Assembly (NCBI RefSeq): GCF_902726645.1
Contig: NZ_CACVAO010000001.1
Span: 3,978,636 to 4,042,635, forward strand
DNA: 64,000 bases
From: Halobacillus ihumii
GTDB taxonomy: Bacteria > Bacillota > Bacilli > Bacillales > Halobacillaceae
Direction of reading: 5' to 3'
Shown: piece after piece, positions 1 to 9,208 of the stretch
Numbering within the stretch: the stretch's first letter is position 1
Layout: each line of letters starts with the position of its first letter
Made by a program: the position numbers and the translations under genes
Notes under the pieces: model-generated
Database searches by the model: none
Seen by the model: the letters and a program-made list of their open reading frames with translations, nothing else
What the model was told of the DNA's origin: nothing

Positions 1-975
1 GAGATTGACTCACTTCTCTCAGCATTATCGACGGGGGAAATGGATGCTGAAGAACTGAAATCTGAGGAAAAAGAAAAAAAGGTACGAGTCTATGACTTTA
101 AACGAGCTTTGCGTTTCTCTAAAGATCAGATTAGAAGTCTTTCCCGCATTCATGAAAACTTCGCCAGGTTATTGACAACCTATTTTTCAGCGCAGTTAAG
201 AACGTATGTAAATATAAGTGTGGCATCGGTTGATCAACTTCCTTATGAAGAGTTTATCCGTTCCATCCCAACGATGACGATCTTAAATATTTTCAGTGTT
301 CCTCCGCTTGACGGACGAATCTTGCTTGAAACCAATCCGAACATAGCTTATGTCATGCTGGATCGCGTTCTCGGTGGAAAAGGGACGAGCGGAAATAAGG
401 TGGACAACCTGACCGAAATCGAAACCATGATTATGTCACAGCTTTTTGAGCATTCCCTGGAAAACTACCAGGAAGCCTGGGGGTCAATCGCTGAAATTGA
501 ACCGGTGTTAGAGGAACTGGAGGTAAACCCTCAGTTTTTGCAAATGGTTTCTCCAAATGAAACTGTAGTCGTTGTTTCCTTTAATACGTCTATCGGGGAA
601 ACGAGCGGGATGATTAATATTTGTATTCCGCATGTTGTTCTTGAACCAATCATACCGAAACTGTCTGTTCACTACTGGATGCAGAACCGGCAGACAAAGG
701 AAAATAATTCTGACGAGTTCGCCGCCTTGTCGAAAACGATTCAAAGTGCCCAAGTAGATGTACGAGCTATCTTAGGTGAAGCTGATATGTCGATTGAGGA
801 ATTTTTGAAGCTTAATAAAAATGATGTGATTCGACTAGATCAACTTATTGAAGAGCCGATGAAACTCAAAGTGGACGAGGAAGAGAAGTTTTTCATCCAG
901 CCAGGCAAAAGAAAGAACAGACTAGCCGTACAAGTGTTAGATGAATACCGGAGGAGGGCCAAACAGTATGAATGA
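1..975 (+). CDS. fliM: Flagellar motor switch protein FliM (5' end cut by window)
   Basis: FliM is the C-ring switch component that binds phosphorylated CheY and sets the direction of flagellar rotation. The frame is open from base 1, and the first visible residues (EIDSLLSALSTGEMDAEE) belong to the N-terminal CheY-binding segment, so only about the first ten residues are missing. The middle part is the CheC-like domain and the C-terminus (about residues 240-320 of the visible part) is the SpoA/FliN-like domain. The first internal ATG, at 40, is not the true start. The stop overlaps the fliY start by 8 bp, indicating translational coupling inside the fla/che operon. Confidence 0.96.
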   Translation, partial: EIDSLLSALSTGEMDAEELKSEEKEKKVRVYDFKRALRFSKDQIRSLSRIHENFARLLTTYFSAQLRTYVNISVASVDQLPYEEFIRSIPTMTILNIFSVPPLDGRILLETNPNIAYVMLDRVLGGKGTSGNKVDNLTEIETMIMSQLFEHSLENYQEAWGSIAEIEPVLEELEVNPQFLQMVSPNETVVVVSFNTSIGETSGMINICIPHVVLEPIIPKLSVHYWMQNRQTKENNSDEFAALSKTIQSAQVDVRAILGEADMSIEEFLKLNKNDVIRLDQLIEEPMKLKVDEEEKFFIQPGKRKNRLAVQVLDEYRRRAKQYE

Positions 976-2143
976 CGATATGCTGTCACAAGATGAAATA
1001 GATGCACTTTTGAATGGAAATGTAGAGGAGGAGGGAAACAAAAGCCAGGAGTCACAAGAATCTACCAAGGTTGAGGATTTTCTTTCCAGCCTTGAACAAG
1101 ACGCTCTTGGAGAAATAGGAAATATTTCTTTTGGAAGCTCTGCCACAGCACTATCCTCTCTGCTTAACCAAAAGGTGGATATTACGACTCCTTCTATTTC
1201 TGTCGTGAAAAGATCTTCCTTGTCAGAGGAGTTTCCTAAGCCTCACGTGGCGATAAACGTTACATATACAGATGGATTCTCTGGGGAAAACCTCTTAGTG
1301 ATCAGGGAACCGGATGCAGCAGTCATTGCCGACCTGATGTTGGGTGGAGATGGTACAAATCCTGCTGAAGGTTTGAATGAAATTCATTTGAGTGCCGTTC
1401 AAGAAGCTATGAACCAGATGATGGGATCGGCAGCAACAAGTATGTCCACCGTCTTTAAGAAAAAAGTGGACATATCACCACCGGCGATTAATGTTTTATA
1501 TCCCGAAGAAAATCAGGGTACCGATCAAATTCCAGCTGATGAAGCACTAATGAAAGTGTCTTTTAACCTTAAAGTTGGGAATTTAATTGATTCAGCTATC
1601 ATGCAGCTGCTGCCGGTGTCGTTTGCTCGTGAATTAGTGGATCAACTGTTAGATCCTCCCGAGGAAAACGCTGATACAACAGTACAAACCTCGGGAAATG
1701 ATCCAGACGTTCAGCAGCCGTCCCGGCAAGCTGCACCACGCCCGCAACCTGCGCAACGACCAGTAGAGGAGGAATCAGAGCCGCAGCTAGTCGGAGGCGC
1801 CAGCGGACAGGAACTTCACAATTCAACGATTCAAACGGCAGAATTCTCGGATATGGAGCACGTGCAGTTAAGTAATAATGAGCAACATAATCTGGATATG
1901 TTAATGGATATTCCTTTAAAAGTCACCGTTGAATTAGGAAGAACCAAACGTACGATCAAAGAAATTCTTGAACTTTCAGCAGGCTCAGTCGTTGAACTTG
2001 ATCGATTAGCCGGCGAACCAGTTGATATCCATGTCAACGACAAACTGATGGCTAAAGGCGAGGTCGTAGTTATCGATGAAAGCTTTGGGGTCAGGGTAAC
2101 AGATATCCTGAGTCAAAAGGATCGCTTAAAAAAATTAAAATAA
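968..2143 (+). CDS. fliY: Flagellar motor switch phosphatase FliY
   Basis: FliY (391 aa) is the Gram-positive C-ring protein that combines a CheY-P phosphatase with a FliN domain. The N-terminus has a short EIDALLNG CheY-binding motif. Two CheC-type active-site helices follow (EIGNISFGSSATALSSLL, and a second one around LSAVQEAMNQMMGSAATS). Then comes a Pro/Gln/Glu-rich linker (about residues 235-290) and a C-terminal FliN/SpoA domain. I chose the ATG at 968 because GGAGGAGG at 950-957 sits the right distance upstream. An in-frame ATG at 941 would precede that site and overlap fliM by 35 bp. It works with CheC and CheD, encoded further along the operon. Confidence 0.95.
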   Translation: MNDDMLSQDEIDALLNGNVEEEGNKSQESQESTKVEDFLSSLEQDALGEIGNISFGSSATALSSLLNQKVDITTPSISVVKRSSLSEEFPKPHVAINVTYTDGFSGENLLVIREPDAAVIADLMLGGDGTNPAEGLNEIHLSAVQEAMNQMMGSAATSMSTVFKKKVDISPPAINVLYPEENQGTDQIPADEALMKVSFNLKVGNLIDSAIMQLLPVSFARELVDQLLDPPEENADTTVQTSGNDPDVQQPSRQAAPRPQPAQRPVEEESEPQLVGGASGQELHNSTIQTAEFSDMEHVQLSNNEQHNLDMLMDIPLKVTVELGRTKRTIKEILELSAGSVVELDRLAGEPVDIHVNDKLMAKGEVVVIDESFGVRVTDILSQKDRLKKLK

Positions 2144-2162
2144 AGTCAGGGGAGAACGAGAA

Positions 2163-2525
2163 ATGGCAGAACGTATTTTAATTGTAGATGATGCAGCATT
2201 TATGCGAATGATGGTGAAAGATATTTTAACGAAAAATGGGTTTGAAATTGCCGGAGAGGCTGAAGATGGCCAAAAGGCTGTAGAACTTTATAAGGAACAT
2301 CAGCCTGATTTAGTGACAATGGACATTACGATGCCGGAGATGGACGGCATTACGGCGTTAAAAGAGATTAAACAGTACAATCCCAATGCCAAGGTGATTA
2401 TGTGTTCAGCCATGGGGCAGCAAGCGATGGTAGTCGATGCGATCCAGGCTGGAGCAAAGGATTTTATTGTCAAGCCGTTTCAGGCTGACCGTGTGATTGA
2501 AGCGATACAAAAAGCACTTAACTAA
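2163..2525 (+). CDS. cheY: Chemotaxis response regulator CheY
   Basis: Single-domain receiver (120 aa) that is phosphorylated by CheA and binds the FliM/FliY switch. The acidic pocket is DD at residues 9-10, the phospho-acceptor is Asp54 (in VTMDITMPEMDG), and the conserved Ser/Lys positions are in MCSAMG and IVKPF. A GGGGAG ribosome binding site lies just upstream. The gene sits between fliY and fliZ, as in B. subtilis. Confidence 0.96.
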   Translation: MAERILIVDDAAFMRMMVKDILTKNGFEIAGEAEDGQKAVELYKEHQPDLVTMDITMPEMDGITALKEIKQYNPNAKVIMCSAMGQQAMVVDAIQAGAKDFIVKPFQADRVIEAIQKALN

Positions 2526-2540
2526 AGAGTAGGGATTTAA

Positions 2541-3203
2541 ATGAATACAGGAATAAGAACGACTTGTGCGATTATCATCGTAACTTTACTTTCGCTGTCA
2601 TTAGGGTTCCAAGTACAAGCGCTGGGGCCCTCTGTTAGTGAATGTACGAAGAATCCAGAATTAGAAGGCTGTACAACAGGTGACACGGGTGGCACAAAAA
2701 ATAAGGATACCGACGGGGGTTCCGTTGCAGATGCTGGTTCTGACACTTCCATCGTATGGAATATGATTAGACTGGTATTTGCGTTACTACTCGTTTTAGC
2801 CTTAATCTACGGCTTGTTGAAGTTTTTTAATAAACGAAGTAAAGGTTTCAGTAAAAATCGCACAATGGAGAATTTAGGTGGTTTGACCCTGGCTCCCAAT
2901 AAATCGCTGCAGGCAGTACGAATTGGAGAGCAGATCTTTATAGTTGGTGTAGGAGACAGCATAGAGGTTATTACTGAAGTTACCGATCAGACTACGAGGG
3001 AAAGCCTCCTTCATCAAGAGAATAACGACCTCGTCAATAAAGGAATTAGTCACTTACTTAATCAGAACAAAGAACGGACGGCTGACGCGTCTAAGACAGC
3101 CGCTTCTCCATTCAAGCAGCTGTTTGAGCAACAGCTTGGGGAAATGAAGCACAAACGCAAACGGGCAACGGACAAGCAGAAGGGAGTGGACTCTGATGAA
3201 TGA
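2541..3203 (+). CDS. fliZ: Flagellar biosynthesis protein FliZ/FliO
   Basis: FliO-family protein (220 aa; called FliZ in B. subtilis) that helps assemble or stabilise the FliP ring of the flagellar export gate. It has an N-terminal signal-like segment (about residues 8-27), a Ser/Asp/Gly-rich extracellular stretch, one transmembrane helix (about residues 72-95) and a basic cytoplasmic tail. Sequence conservation in this family is low, so the call leans on the fliZ-fliP-fliQ-fliR order. It overlaps fliP by 8 bp. Confidence 0.88.
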   Translation: MNTGIRTTCAIIIVTLLSLSLGFQVQALGPSVSECTKNPELEGCTTGDTGGTKNKDTDGGSVADAGSDTSIVWNMIRLVFALLLVLALIYGLLKFFNKRSKGFSKNRTMENLGGLTLAPNKSLQAVRIGEQIFIVGVGDSIEVITEVTDQTTRESLLHQENNDLVNKGISHLLNQNKERTADASKTAASPFKQLFEQQLGEMKHKRKRATDKQKGVDSDE

Positions 3204-3861
3204 ATTTATTAATATATTTTCAGGTTCAGATCCAGAGAACATTGCTACATCGGTGAAGCTCCTATTGCTTTTAACTGTCCTCTCCCTTGCACCAGGGATC
3301 TTAATATTAATGACGAGCTTTACTAGAATTCTAATTGTCCTGTCGTTTGTTAGAACATCACTGGCTACCCAGTCGATGCCCCCAAATCAGGTGCTCGTAG
3401 GGATCGCACTCTTTTTAACATTTTTTATTATGGCCCCTACTTTTCAGGAGGTCAATGAACAAGCACTTACCCCATTATTTAATGAAGAAATTTCATTAAA
3501 TGAAGCGTATGAGGAAGCAAGTATCCCGATGAAAGAATTTATGGCGAAGCACACGAGACAGAAGGATTTAGCACTGTTTATGGAATATTCGGGAATGGAG
3601 CGGCCGGAATCCATACAGGAAATACCATTAACTACACTAGTTCCTGCATTTGCGATCAGCGAACTGAAGACCGCTTTTCAAATGGGATTTATGATTTTTA
3701 TTCCGTTCTTAGTGATTGATATGGCGGTAGCCAGCGTGCTGATGTCTATGGGAATGATGATGCTGCCACCTGTAATGATTTCATTACCTTTTAAGATTTT
3801 ATTGTTTGTTCTTGTTGATGGGTGGTATTTAATCTCGAAATCATTACTGGAAGGATTTTAA
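3196..3861 (+). CDS. fliP: Flagellar type III export gate protein FliP
   Basis: Core pore subunit of the flagellar secretion gate (221 aa, the usual Bacillus length). Family signatures are visible: an N-terminal hydrophobic helix followed by SLAPGILILMTSFTRILIVL, and the C-terminal FQMGFMIFIPFLVIDMAVAS with the Met-rich loop SMGMMMLPPVMISLP. It forms the FliPQR complex with the next two genes. Confidence 0.96.
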   Translation: MNEFINIFSGSDPENIATSVKLLLLLTVLSLAPGILILMTSFTRILIVLSFVRTSLATQSMPPNQVLVGIALFLTFFIMAPTFQEVNEQALTPLFNEEISLNEAYEEASIPMKEFMAKHTRQKDLALFMEYSGMERPESIQEIPLTTLVPAFAISELKTAFQMGFMIFIPFLVIDMAVASVLMSMGMMMLPPVMISLPFKILLFVLVDGWYLISKSLLEGF

Positions 3862-3879
3862 GAAAAGGAGGTAGCAAGC

Positions 3880-4149
3880 ATGAATAGTGAAATGGTGATT
3901 TCTTTTGCTAAAGAAGGAATTTACACAGTATTGCTCGTGTCAGGACCCTTGTTAATATTGGCTTTGGCGATCGGACTCCTTGTTAGTATTTTTCAAGCGA
4001 CAACCCAAATTCAAGAACAAACACTCGCGTTTATTCCTAAAATCGTAGCTGTGCTTATCGGTTTAATCTTTTTCGGACCGTGGATGCTGACCCATATGGT
4101 GCGGTTTACTGCCAGTATATTTGAAAACTTGAACATGCTGGTTGGGTAG
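3880..4149 (+). CDS. fliQ: Flagellar export gate protein FliQ
   Basis: Small two-helix membrane protein (89 aa) of the FliPQR gate. The conserved middle segment LLVSIFQATTQIQEQTLAFI lies between two hydrophobic helices. A strong AAGGAGG site precedes the ATG, and the gene meets fliR end to end. Confidence 0.95.
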   Translation: MNSEMVISFAKEGIYTVLLVSGPLLILALAIGLLVSIFQATTQIQEQTLAFIPKIVAVLIGLIFFGPWMLTHMVRFTASIFENLNMLVG

Positions 4150-4150
4150 T

Positions 4151-4930
4151 ATGCTTGACGTATTAAATTTGTTTAATTTGCCAGCATTTCTATTAATCTT
4201 TGTCAGGGTTACTTCCTTTTTCGTTACCTTGCCGATTTTCTCTTATCGCAATGTCCCAACTCAGCATAAAGTAGGCTTCAGTTTTTTCCTGGCCCTGCTT
4301 ATGTACTTTACTATTGAGATTCCTCCGATACAGGTAAATGAAACATTTATTCTGCTGTTGTTTAAGGAGGCGGCCGTCGGACTCGCAATTGGATTGTTAG
4401 CTTATATTATTTTAACGGCTATTCAAATTGCGGGAGGGTTTATAGATTTTCAGATGGGATTTGCCATTGCCAATGTCATCGACCCGCGTACAGGGGCCCA
4501 AAGTCCATTAACTGGTCAATACTTATATATGATTACCCTGCTGTTTATTCTGGCAGTGAACGGTCACCATCTTATGTTGGACGGAGTGTTTTACAGCTAT
4601 CATTTAATTCCTATTGATCAGTTCCTTCCATTAGAAGATGAAGGGTGGATTATGTATATCATTAACGCTTTTAATCAAATGTTTGTGATTGCCTTTCTCA
4701 TGGCGGTACCCGTTGTCGGCTGTTTGTTTCTGGTCGATGTGGCTCTTGGGATTGTGGCCCGGACAGTACCGCAGTTAAATGTGTTTGTAGTTGGTCTGCC
4801 TTTAAAAATCTTTATTGCGTTCGTTGTATTAATCATTGCAATGACCTTCTATATTATGCTGATCCGCACGTTGTTTGAAACGATGCTGGAAACGATGCGC
4901 GGGCTCATGCAAATTTTTGGAGGTGCGTGA
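4151..4930 (+). CDS. fliR: Flagellar export gate protein FliR
   Basis: Third component of the FliPQR export gate (259 aa), with about six hydrophobic segments and the family signature FQMGFAIANVIDPRTGAQSP. I took the ATG at 4151, one base after the fliQ stop. A TTG at 4142, inside fliQ, is an alternative start that would add three residues. The stop overlaps a GTG usable by flhB. Confidence 0.95.
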   Translation: MLDVLNLFNLPAFLLIFVRVTSFFVTLPIFSYRNVPTQHKVGFSFFLALLMYFTIEIPPIQVNETFILLLFKEAAVGLAIGLLAYIILTAIQIAGGFIDFQMGFAIANVIDPRTGAQSPLTGQYLYMITLLFILAVNGHHLMLDGVFYSYHLIPIDQFLPLEDEGWIMYIINAFNQMFVIAFLMAVPVVGCLFLVDVALGIVARTVPQLNVFVVGLPLKIFIAFVVLIIAMTFYIMLIRTLFETMLETMRGLMQIFGGA

Positions 4931-4932
4931 CG

Positions 4933-6018
4933 GTGAGCTGGCTTAAACTTGACTTGCAATACTTTGCTGCTGATGAAAAAACGGAAGAAGCCACACCGAA
5001 GAAGCGGGAAGATACGCGGAAGAAGGGGCAAGTACCGAAGAGTCAGGATGTGAACACAGGGTTTCTGTTAATTCTGGTATTCGGAGGTCTCTATTTGTTC
5101 GGTGGACAAATGAAAGAAGCTATGACGACCATGCTTCGCAAATCATTCAATGAATATATTCATTGGACAGTCTCAGAGGACCAGGTTTTTACAATGTTTC
5201 TTGAGGTGACAATCGAAATAACGAAAATATTGGCACCGATTATGGGAATCGCCATGGTTGCAGGAATTGTCTCAAATCTCATCCAGGTAGGGGTCATGTT
5301 TACAGGAGAACCATTGAAGTTCGACTTAAAGAAACTGGATCCTATTCAGGGAGCTAAGAAAATTTTTTCAGCGAGAGCCCTCGTAGAGTTAGTAAAATCC
5401 TTGCTGAAAATAACGATGATTAGTGTCATCACGTTCGCCATCATCTGGATCAATAAAGGGCCGTTAATGATGGCATCGCAGAAGTCTGTGGAGGCTGCTC
5501 TTGCCTTTTTCGGGAGAATCACGATCCTGATGGGACTTGCTTCAGGGCTAGCCCTTCTTTGTTTGTCCGTCCTCGATTACATCTATCAGCGCTATGACCA
5601 TGAGAAAAATATTCGCATGTCGAAAAAGGATGTGAAGGATGAGCATAAAAATATGGAAGGGGACCCTTTAATTAAGTCAAAAATTAAAGAAAAACAAAGA
5701 CAGATGTCAGCTTCCCGAATGATGAGTGAAGTACCGGCTGCAGATGTAGTCATTACCAATCCGACCCACTATGCAATTGCTATCAAGTACGATGAGGATA
5801 AATCAGATGCTCCCATTGTTGTTGCTAAGGGTGTCGATTTCATTGCTCAGAAAATTAAAGAAGTGGCTAAGGCCAATGACATTGTCATGGTAGAAAATCG
5901 ACCGTTAGCAAGAGCATTGTATCAGCAATCTGAAATCGATCAGCCGATTGATGAACAGTTTTATAAAGCGGTAGCAGAAGTTCTCGCCTATGTATATCGA
6001 TTAGAGAAAAAAGTGTAA
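4933..6018 (+). CDS. flhB: Flagellar export switch protein FlhB
   Basis: FlhB (361 aa) changes export specificity from rod/hook to filament substrates. It has the N-terminal LDLQYFA signature and basic EEATPKKREDTRKKGQV segment, four transmembrane helices, and the autocleavage site Asn-Pro-Thr-His (in VVITNPTHYAIAIKYD). Two in-frame GTGs are possible. The one at 4933 is preferred because GGAGG at 4919-4923 is only 3 nt from the GTG at 4927 but 9 nt from 4933. Confidence 0.95.
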   Translation: MSWLKLDLQYFAADEKTEEATPKKREDTRKKGQVPKSQDVNTGFLLILVFGGLYLFGGQMKEAMTTMLRKSFNEYIHWTVSEDQVFTMFLEVTIEITKILAPIMGIAMVAGIVSNLIQVGVMFTGEPLKFDLKKLDPIQGAKKIFSARALVELVKSLLKITMISVITFAIIWINKGPLMMASQKSVEAALAFFGRITILMGLASGLALLCLSVLDYIYQRYDHEKNIRMSKKDVKDEHKNMEGDPLIKSKIKEKQRQMSASRMMSEVPAADVVITNPTHYAIAIKYDEDKSDAPIVVAKGVDFIAQKIKEVAKANDIVMVENRPLARALYQQSEIDQPIDEQFYKAVAEVLAYVYRLEKKV

Positions 6019-6080
6019 GGCGGTGAATCTGCCACCCTCCGTGAAATTTTCAACATGTACTAAGCTAAGGAGTGACCCCG

Positions 6081-8114
6081 ATGTCAGCAAAGGATCTATC
6101 CGTCTTATTAGGCGTTATCTTAATTATCATAATGCTCGTTATACCGTTGCCTGGGTGGCTTCTAAGTTTTTTAATCTTAATTAATATTGCGCTGGCTCTA
6201 ATCGTGATCCTCGTTTCCATGAATATGGATCAAGCGTTGAAGTTTGCTGTTTTTCCAACGTTGCTTTTATTGTTAACTCTTTTCCGGCTGGCGTTGAATG
6301 TGTCGACAACGCGATCCATACTGTCTGAGGCGGATGCCGGTGCAGTGGTCGCTACGTTCGGAACTTTCGTAATCGGTGGTAACCCGTTGGTAGGTTTCGT
6401 TGTTTTCATAATTCTAGTCATTATTCAATTTCTAGTCATTACAAAAGGGGCGGAACGTGTCTCAGAAGTAGCCGCTCGTTTTACTTTAGATGCAATGCCT
6501 GGGAAGCAGATGAGTATTGATGCCGACTTGAATGCAGGGTTGATTAATGAACAGCAGGCGAAAGAGCGAAGAGAAACGATTGAAAATGAATCAGATTTTT
6601 ACGGAGCCATGGATGGAGCTAGTAAATTCGTAAAAGGGGATGCCATCGCTGGTATTATCATTGTGCTGATTAATATTGTTTTCGGACTTATTATCGGAAT
6701 GGTACAGATGGGAATGCCATTTGGAGAAGCGATTGATGTTTACATGCGTTTAACGGTAGGGGATGGCCTTGTGAGTCAAATTCCTGCCTTGCTGATCTCG
6801 ACTGCAACAGGGATTGTAGTGACACGTGTCGCCTCTGAAGGCAATCTGGGAACAGATGTGACCAACCAATTGTTACGCTATCCAAAATTACTTTATATTG
6901 CCGGTGCAACGATTTTACTTCTTGGGTTAACCCCAATTCCCTTCTTTTTAACGGCATTGATCGGATCGATTTTAATTTTCGGTGGCTATTGGCTGTCTCG
7001 TGTGAGTCAGGAGCCTGAATTTGTGGAAGATGAACAGCTCGATGAAGCAGAAAGTGATCAAATGAAATCACCTGAGAATGTCGTGAGTTTGATTAGTATG
7101 GATCCAATTGAATTTGAGTTTGGGTATGCTCTGATCCCCATTGCCGATACCAATCAAGGCGGGGACTTGCTTGATCGAATTGTCATGATTCGCAGACAGC
7201 TTGCCATTGAACTGGGTATTGTCATTCCTGTCGTTAGAATTCGTGATAATATACAGCTCGGCCCCAACGAATACCGCTTAAAGGTAAAAGGAAACCAAGT
7301 CGCTCAAGGAGAATTGCTGCTCGATCACTTTTTAGCAATGAGTCCTGGCGGTGACGATGAATCGATTGAAGGCATTGACACACTGGAACCTGCTTTTGGC
7401 TTACCGGCAAAATGGATTACAGAAGAACTTAAGGATGAAGCTGAGTTGTCTGGCTATACAGTAGTAGATCCGCCTTCGGTTGTGTCTACACATATTACAG
7501 AAGTGATTAAGCAAAATGCCCATGCATTACTTGGACGCCAGGAGACTCAACAGCTCATTACCCATTTGAAAGAGTCGTATCCGATTCTGGTGGAGGAAGT
7601 GACGCCAGATCCATTATCAATCGGTGATGTGCAAAAAGTATTGGCTAAGCTTTTACGAGAAAATGTCTCCGTTAAAAATTTGCCAGTCATTTTTGAAACG
7701 CTTGCTGATTTTGGAAAAATGACAAATGATAGTGAATTGCTCGCCGAATACGCGAGGCAAGCTTTAGCAGCGCAAATTACAACCCAGTACCGTAAAGGAG
7801 ATAACACTATTCGTGTGATAACAGTGTCGGGAACCGTTGAGAAGCTAATTGCAGATCATATCCAGCAAACAGAACACGGCAGCTTTTTATCGTTAGATCC
7901 TGAATCGCAGTCCACGATCGTGCAGTCCGTAGGTGCACAGGTCGAACAAGTTTCGCTTCAAGAAGAAACAGCTATTTTACTTTGCTCACCGGCTGTCAGA
8001 ATGTATATGAAACAACTGCTCGATCGGTTTCTGCCGCAAGTTGTTGTTCTGTCTTATAACGAACTCGATCCCAATGTGGAAGTCCAAAGTGTGGGAGTGG
8101 TGAATGTCGCATGA
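6081..8114 (+). CDS. flhA: Flagellar export gate protein FlhA
   Basis: FlhA (677 aa) forms the export-gate ring that docks chaperone-substrate complexes and uses the proton-motive force. The N-terminal half has about eight membrane helices and the FHIPEP-family loop (LTLFRLALNVSTTRSIL, then RFTLDAMPGKQMSIDADLNAG). The C-terminal half is the large cytoplasmic domain. The ATG at 6081 is chosen because AAGGAG (6067-6072) lies 8 nt upstream and would overlap the alternative GTG at 6072. The stop overlaps flhF by 4 bp (ATGA). Confidence 0.96.
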   Translation: MSAKDLSVLLGVILIIIMLVIPLPGWLLSFLILINIALALIVILVSMNMDQALKFAVFPTLLLLLTLFRLALNVSTTRSILSEADAGAVVATFGTFVIGGNPLVGFVVFIILVIIQFLVITKGAERVSEVAARFTLDAMPGKQMSIDADLNAGLINEQQAKERRETIENESDFYGAMDGASKFVKGDAIAGIIIVLINIVFGLIIGMVQMGMPFGEAIDVYMRLTVGDGLVSQIPALLISTATGIVVTRVASEGNLGTDVTNQLLRYPKLLYIAGATILLLGLTPIPFFLTALIGSILIFGGYWLSRVSQEPEFVEDEQLDEAESDQMKSPENVVSLISMDPIEFEFGYALIPIADTNQGGDLLDRIVMIRRQLAIELGIVIPVVRIRDNIQLGPNEYRLKVKGNQVAQGELLLDHFLAMSPGGDDESIEGIDTLEPAFGLPAKWITEELKDEAELSGYTVVDPPSVVSTHITEVIKQNAHALLGRQETQQLITHLKESYPILVEEVTPDPLSIGDVQKVLAKLLRENVSVKNLPVIFETLADFGKMTNDSELLAEYARQALAAQITTQYRKGDNTIRVITVSGTVEKLIADHIQQTEHGSFLSLDPESQSTIVQSVGAQVEQVSLQEETAILLCSPAVRMYMKQLLDRFLPQVVVLSYNELDPNVEVQSVGVVNVA

Positions 8115-9208
8115 AGGTAAAGAAATTTCAGGCTGGAACGATGCCGGAAGTGATGAAGAAGGTAAAGCAAGAATTAGGGACAGACGCCGTGATTTTAAAT
8201 TCCAAGCCCATCCAAGTAGGTGGTATTCTCGGGTTCTTTAAAAAAACTGAAGTTGAAGTGATCGCCGCAATTGAACCTGCTCCAAGATCAATTGCGAAGA
8301 AGATATCAAATGATGAAGCGACAGCCTCTTCCTTAAAAGCGGAATCTAATGTTGAGGTGCTGAAAGAATTGCAGTCATTAAAGATGATGCTTCACAGGCA
8401 AATGCAACAGTCTGCTTCCTCAGAAACCATTGAAAAAGTCAATCAGCTTCTGATTAATCAGGAAGTTGAACCAGAGCTCGCCAGGAAAATTACAGACCAG
8501 CTTCTTGATCTATCAGGTGATGAAGCACAACTCGATGAGCAATGGGACGTCCTGACAAAGAGGGTTCTGCAGGCGAAATTATCGCATCTTTCATTTGGCG
8601 AACCGTCGTTTAAGAAGAAATTTATTCATCTGGTTGGACCTACAGGGGTAGGCAAGACGACGACCGTAGCTAAGATGGCTGCCGATGCCGTGTTAAACCG
8701 GAAACTTAACGTTGCTTTCATCACAACTGATACATACAGGATTGCAGCAATAGATCAGTTGAAGACATATGCGAAGATTTTAGATGTTCCGTTCGAGGTA
8801 GCTTATAGTTTGGATGACTATAGGAAGGCGAGAGAAAAGTTATCAGACTATGATTTAGTTTTTATCGATACCGCTGGACGCAATTTTCGCGATGAACAAT
8901 ATGTGAGGGAACTGAAGCAGTTGATTCACTTCTCTGAAGATACCGAAACCTATTTAGTTTTATCTCTTACGGCAAAATATCGAGATATGACAGCCATTTA
9001 TGACCAGTTTACCGGGATTCCGATTGAGAAGCTTATTTTTACGAAGGAGGACGAAGCTGAACGTGTAGGTGGTGCCGTCAGTATGGCTGTGAATCATGAT
9101 ATTGGCATTGCTTATGTTACTCACGGTCAAAACGTGCCCGATGATATTAAGCCGGCGAGCAGCGAAGCTCTTATTCATTCAGTCATGGAGGGCAGCATCA
9201 ATGGCTGA
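8111..9208 (+). CDS. flhF: Flagellar SRP-like GTPase FlhF
   Basis: FlhF (365 aa) is the third SRP-type GTPase, which controls flagellar position and number. It has an N-terminal B domain starting MKVKKFQAGTMPEVMKKVKQELG, then the N and G domains. The P-loop is GPTGVGKTTTVAKMA, the switch region is TTDTYRIAAIDQLKTYA and the G3 motif is DTAGR. It overlaps flhA by 4 bp and flhG by 8 bp. Confidence 0.96.
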   Translation: MKVKKFQAGTMPEVMKKVKQELGTDAVILNSKPIQVGGILGFFKKTEVEVIAAIEPAPRSIAKKISNDEATASSLKAESNVEVLKELQSLKMMLHRQMQQSASSETIEKVNQLLINQEVEPELARKITDQLLDLSGDEAQLDEQWDVLTKRVLQAKLSHLSFGEPSFKKKFIHLVGPTGVGKTTTVAKMAADAVLNRKLNVAFITTDTYRIAAIDQLKTYAKILDVPFEVAYSLDDYRKAREKLSDYDLVFIDTAGRNFRDEQYVRELKQLIHFSEDTETYLVLSLTAKYRDMTAIYDQFTGIPIEKLIFTKEDEAERVGGAVSMAVNHDIGIAYVTHGQNVPDDIKPASSEALIHSVMEGSING